A DNA stretch of 64,000 nucleotides, from NCBI RefSeq assembly GCF_009831455.1, contig NZ_WOWO01000002.1, positions 620,001 to 684,000 of the forward strand, read 5' to 3'. The stretch is from Salinirussus salinus. GTDB taxonomy: Archaea; Halobacteriota; Halobacteria; Halobacteriales; Haloarculaceae. Position numbers and translations under genes: made by a program. Below are positions 61,294-64,000 of the stretch, piece by piece (the first letter of the stretch is position 1; every line of letters starts with the position of its first letter). The notes beneath the pieces were generated by a model that searched no databases, had not been told where the DNA came from, and saw nothing but the letters and a program-made list of their open reading frames with translations.

Positions 61294-61884
61294 ATGTACG
61301 AGGTCGAACTGAAGGTCCGTGCCGACCACGGTGCCGTCCGCGACCGGCTCGACGCGCTCGGGGCGACCCGCGTCGGACGGGTCCGCCAGGTCGACACCTA
61401 CTACGACGCCCCCCACCGCGATTTCGCAGAGACCGACGAGGCGCTGCGGGTCCGCGAGGAGACCGCTGTGGCCGGCGGGAGCGGCGAGCGGCGAGACCGG
61501 GACGACGGGACCGAGACGCGACTCACCTACAAGGGCCCGCTGGTCGAGCGCGAGTCCAAGACCCGCGAGGAGGCCGAGACCGCCGTCGCGGACGCGGACG
61601 CGATGCGAGCGGTCCTCGACGGGCTGGGGTTCGAGCCGGCCGCCACGGTCGAAAAGGAGCGCGAGCGCTACCGGGCCGAGGGCTACACCGTCACGCTCGA
61701 CGCCGTCGACGGCCTCGGGGAGTTCGTCGAGGTCGAGACCGAGGTCCCCGGGGAGGCCGGGGTCGAGGCCGCCCGGGAGGGTGCGACGGCGCTGCTGGAG
61801 CGACTCGGGCTGGACCCGAAAGCGGGGATCCGGACCTCCTACCTGGGGTTGCTTCTCGGGGCAGGCGAGGAGCCCGGCGCGTGA
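61294..61884 (+). CDS. cyaB: CYTH-domain protein, class IV adenylate cyclase-like
   Basis: A 196-residue protein starting MYEVELKVRADH with the ExExK motif (EVELK) of the CYTH superfamily. The tunnel residues continue in QVDTYYDAPHRDFAETDEALRVR and in TYKGPLVERESKTREEAE. Most archaeal CyaB-like proteins are thought to hydrolyse triphosphates or thiamine triphosphate rather than make cAMP. It converges with the FKBP gene across a gap of about 110 bases and precedes the S-adenosylmethionine synthetase in the same direction. Confidence 0.88.
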   Translation: MYEVELKVRADHGAVRDRLDALGATRVGRVRQVDTYYDAPHRDFAETDEALRVREETAVAGGSGERRDRDDGTETRLTYKGPLVERESKTREEAETAVADADAMRAVLDGLGFEPAATVEKERERYRAEGYTVTLDAVDGLGEFVEVETEVPGEAGVEAAREGATALLERLGLDPKAGIRTSYLGLLLGAGEEPGA

Positions 61885-61966
61885 CCGGCCAGCCGCCCGG
61901 AAACGGCGTGCTCGGCGGTACGGACTCCGTAAGCTATAGACCGGGTGGTTTCGAACGGGGGAGACG

Positions 61967-63169
61967 ATGACCGAGCGGAACATCCACGTCGAGCCCGCCG
62001 CGGGGCAGGCCGTCGCCGACCAGGAGATCGAGATCGTCGAGCGCAAGGGGGTGGGCCACCCCGACTCGGTCTGTGACGGGGTCGCCGAGAGCGTCTCGCG
62101 GGCGCTCGCGCGGACCTATCTCGACCGCTTCGGCACCGTCCTCCACTTCAACACCGACGAGACCCAGCTCGTCGCGGGCACCGCCGCGCCCGCCTTCGGC
62201 GGCGGCGAGGTACTCGAACCCATCTACCTGCTGGTCGTCGGCCGCGCGACGAAGCAGTACCGGGGCGAGCGGATCCCCGCCGAGTCCATCGCCCTGGAGA
62301 CGGCCCGCGAGTACCTCGACGAGACGCTCCCCCACCTCGACGTCGGCTCGGACGTGGTCGTCGACGTGGACCTGGGGGAGGGCAGCGGCGACCTCCAGAA
62401 CGTCTTCGGCGAGGACGACGCCGTTCCGATGGCCAACGACACCAGCTACGGCGTGGGCCACGCCCCGCTGACCGAGACCGAGCAGGTCGTCTACAACACC
62501 GAGCGCCGCCTGGTCACCGAGTACGCCGCCGACAACCCCGAGGTCGGTCAGGACGTGAAGGTGATGGGCAAACGCGAGGGCGACCACGTCGACGTCACCG
62601 TCGCCGTCGCGATGGTCGACGAGCACGTCGAGGACATGGCCGCCTACCGCCGTGCGGTCGACGGCGTCAACGAGTACGTCCGGGACCTCGCGGGCGAGTA
62701 CACCGACCGCGACGTGACGATCCACGTCAACACCGCCGACGACTACGAGGAGGGGTCGGTCTACCTCACCACCACGGGGACCAGCGCCGAGCAGGGCGAC
62801 GACGGCTCGGTCGGCCGGGGCAACCGCGCCAACGGCCTCATCACCCCCAACCGCCCGATGAGCATGGAGGCCACCAGCGGCAAGAACCCCGTCAACCACA
62901 TCGGCAAGATCTACAACCTCCTCTCCACCGAGATCGCCCAGGCCGCCGTCGAGGAGGTCGAGGGGATCCGCCAGCTCCAGGTCCGGCTGCTCAGCCAGAT
63001 CGGCGAGCCCATCGACCAGCCACACGTCGCCGACGCCGAACTCGTCACCGAGGAGGGCGTGGACGTGGCCGACGTCCGCCCCGACGTCGCGGCAGCCATC
63101 GACCGCGAACTCGCCGACGTGACGTCGGTCACCGAGCGGGTCATCGAGGGCGACCTCTCCACCTTCTGA
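61967..63169 (+). CDS. mat: archaeal-type S-adenosylmethionine synthetase
   Basis: A 400-residue enzyme forming S-adenosylmethionine from ATP and methionine. It is the archaeal type, distinct from bacterial Met[18 protein letters not shown] near the N terminus, [36 protein letters not shown], and late [28 protein letters not shown], read in parts. Length is normal. A purine-rich GGGGGAG just before ATG 61967 is a good ribosome-binding site. It is downstream of cyaB by about 80 bases. Confidence 0.95.
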   Translation: MTERNIHVEPAAGQAVADQEIEIVERKGVGHPDSVCDGVAESVSRALARTYLDRFGTVLHFNTDETQLVAGTAAPAFGGGEVLEPIYLLVVGRATKQYRGERIPAESIALETAREYLDETLPHLDVGSDVVVDVDLGEGSGDLQNVFGEDDAVPMANDTSYGVGHAPLTETEQVVYNTERRLVTEYAADNPEVGQDVKVMGKREGDHVDVTVAVAMVDEHVEDMAAYRRAVDGVNEYVRDLAGEYTDRDVTIHVNTADDYEEGSVYLTTTGTSAEQGDDGSVGRGNRANGLITPNRPMSMEATSGKNPVNHIGKIYNLLSTEIAQAAVEEVEGIRQLQVRLLSQIGEPIDQPHVADAELVTEEGVDVADVRPDVAAAIDRELADVTSVTERVIEGDLSTF

Positions 63170-63170
63170 A

Positions 63171-63629
63171 CTACAGGCCCGCGAGCGTCCCCGCCATCCG
63201 CTCCCAGTGGCTCCCCTTCCAGAAGTGCTGGCCGCAGTCGACACACCGCCAGACGCGAAATCCCTCGGAGTCGGAACTGGCAGCTACCGGCGCGTACCCC
63301 GGGGTCGGCTCGCCGGCAGGCACCCGCTCCAGTACTCCGTTACAGGAGCCACAGCGGGTCGGTTCGTCGGGAACGGAGAGGTCGAGCCCCTGCCCGGCCA
63401 GTTCCGCGAGCTGGTCCTCGACGTCGCGTTCGGTCAGCAGGAAACTCCCGGAACCGCGGGCGGCAAGGCCGCGGTCCCGTGTGACGAGCCGCCTGTTCTC
63501 GCGGTCGGCCAGCCCGAGGACCGCGTCGTCGGCCTCGACCCCCTCCTCCAGCGCGTAGGCGGTGTCGTGGCCCGCAAAACGGAGATAGGTGGTGAGCGTG
63601 CCGAGCATCGCGTCCGTCAGCAGGCGCAT
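63171..63629 (-). CDS. Mut7-C RNase-like protein with zinc ribbon
   Basis: A 152-residue protein. A PIN-like nuclease fold comes first (MRLLTDAMLGTLTTYLRFAG, GVEADDAVLGLADRENRRLVTRDRGLA) with the acidic residues of a metal site. A C-terminal zinc ribbon follows (CGSCNG and WRCVDCGQHFWKGSHW). The Mut7-C family is believed to act on RNA; activity is not confirmed. Its ATG is one base after the stop of the PolX-like gene, so the two are co-transcribed. It converges with mat across one base. Confidence 0.85.
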   Translation of the reverse strand: MRLLTDAMLGTLTTYLRFAGHDTAYALEEGVEADDAVLGLADRENRRLVTRDRGLAARGSGSFLLTERDVEDQLAELAGQGLDLSVPDEPTRCGSCNGVLERVPAGEPTPGYAPVAASSDSEGFRVWRCVDCGQHFWKGSHWERMAGTLAGL

Positions 63630-63630
63630 G

Positions 63631-64000
63631 TCAGCCGAGGAAGTCCCGGACACCGTCGGCGTCCCGCGCGTTGAGCACCTGGTCGGCTTCAGCCCACCCC
63701 CGGCGAGCCGTGTGGACGCCGTAGCGCAGGTAGCCGTACTCGTCGGGGTGGTGGGCGTCCGTGTTGACGGCGACGGTCGCACCCGCGTCGACGGCCGCCC
63801 GAACCATGCTCCCGCCCAGGTCCAGCCGGTGGGGATTGGCGTTGACCTCGAGGGCTGTCCCGGTCTCCGCGGCGACTGCGGCCAGCCGGTCGACGTCGAC
63901 GTCCATCCCGGCCCGCTCGTTGAGTCGGCGGCCCGTCGGGTGACCGACGACGTCGACCGCGGGGTGTTCGCAGGCCGCGACCAGCCGGTCGGTGCCGTCT
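63631..64000 (-). CDS. C-terminal part of a PHP-domain protein, probably DNA polymerase X (cut by window edge)
   Basis: The open frame continues past the right edge (HPAVDVVGHPTGRRLNERAG, then LEVNANPHRLDLGGSMVRAAVDAGATVAVNTDAH in parts). This is the C-terminal half of a PHP phosphoesterase domain with the metal-binding GHP, NANP and NTDAHHP motifs, as in bacterial and archaeal DNA polymerase X. The tail after the last strand is short. The polymerase part would lie beyond 64000. Histidinol-phosphatase or other PHP proteins are the alternative. Confidence 0.8.
   Translation of the reverse strand, partial: DGTDRLVAACEHPAVDVVGHPTGRRLNERAGMDVDVDRLAAVAAETGTALEVNANPHRLDLGGSMVRAAVDAGATVAVNTDAHHPDEYGYLRYGVHTARRGWAEADQVLNARDADGVRDFLG

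Noticed and set aside
1-64000. CRISPR arrays, rRNA genes, insertion sequences, integrases or a replication origin
   Set aside because: I looked for evenly spaced repeats, transposase or integrase proteins, rRNA-like stretches and orc1/cdc6 genes and found none. The only tandem repeat is inside the FHA gene.

Overview
The window is a dense, gene-rich piece of chromosome from an extremely halophilic archaeon (class Halobacteria). Proteins are strongly acidic, third codon positions are mostly G or C, and the genes are archaeal or haloarchaeal: a TFB-like protein, RNase P subunit Rpp30, archaeal-type S-adenosylmethionine synthetase, archaeal pantetheine-phosphate adenylyltransferase, diadenylate cyclase DacZ, gamma-glutamylcysteine ligase GshA, and many TATA boxes placed for leaderless or nearly leaderless mRNAs. 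I see no insertion sequence, CRISPR array or rRNA. There is one tRNA, tRNA-Leu(UAG).

0-10.5 kb: an FAD oxidoreductase, a palindrome-rich non-coding stretch, two small proteins, a thioesterase, methylmalonyl-CoA epimerase and mutase, a GNAT acetyltransferase and a large AMP-forming acyl-CoA synthetase (propionate/acetate-type acyl-CoA metabolism). A two-gene zinc-ribbon/FHA operon follows.

10.6-25.9 kb: branched-chain amino-acid biosynthesis (leuA-ilvB-ilvN-ilvC-small ORF-leuC-leuD, then leuB), all on the minus strand. leuB is separated from leuD by about 7 kb that holds a CBS protein and a secretion/surface cluster: four twin-arginine-signal proteins of DUF1102-like type, a two-domain signal peptidase I, a DUF5305-like membrane protein and a membrane-anchored winged-helix protein. 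Its structural-protein part (about 13.1-15.25 kb) is near 50% G+C in the lines I counted, against about 65% in a leu line. A near-perfect inverted repeat lies in its divergent promoter. This looks like an archaeal TasA/camelysin-like fibre or surface-protein system and is the best candidate for an undescribed system here. leuA carries an apparent one-base frameshift near its start.

26-37.4 kb: mixed small and regulatory genes (a degenerate metallo-beta-lactamase-like protein, PadR, CopG and HxlR regulators), photolyase/cryptochrome, a Xaa-Pro peptidase, an ABC-2 exporter, aroA, an acyl-CoA dehydrogenase and tatA. 37.5-45.6 kb (minus strand): MscS channel overlapping dacZ, cbiA and cobT of cobamide synthesis, an isolated nuoH, AzlCD and an acyl-CoA synthetase.

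45.7-64 kb: a REC-5xPAS histidine kinase, an acetoacetate decarboxylase-like protein, the tRNA, a one-repeat TFB-like protein, coaD, a winged-helix regulator, gshA, an RNA-processing operon (rnp3 and a COG1325 protein), a RAD55-like and a MinD-like ATPase, pyrBI, a second PAS kinase, NAD kinase, an FKBP-type isomerase, a CYTH protein, S-adenosylmethionine synthetase, a Mut7-C protein, and the 3' end of a PolX/PHP gene cut by the window edge.
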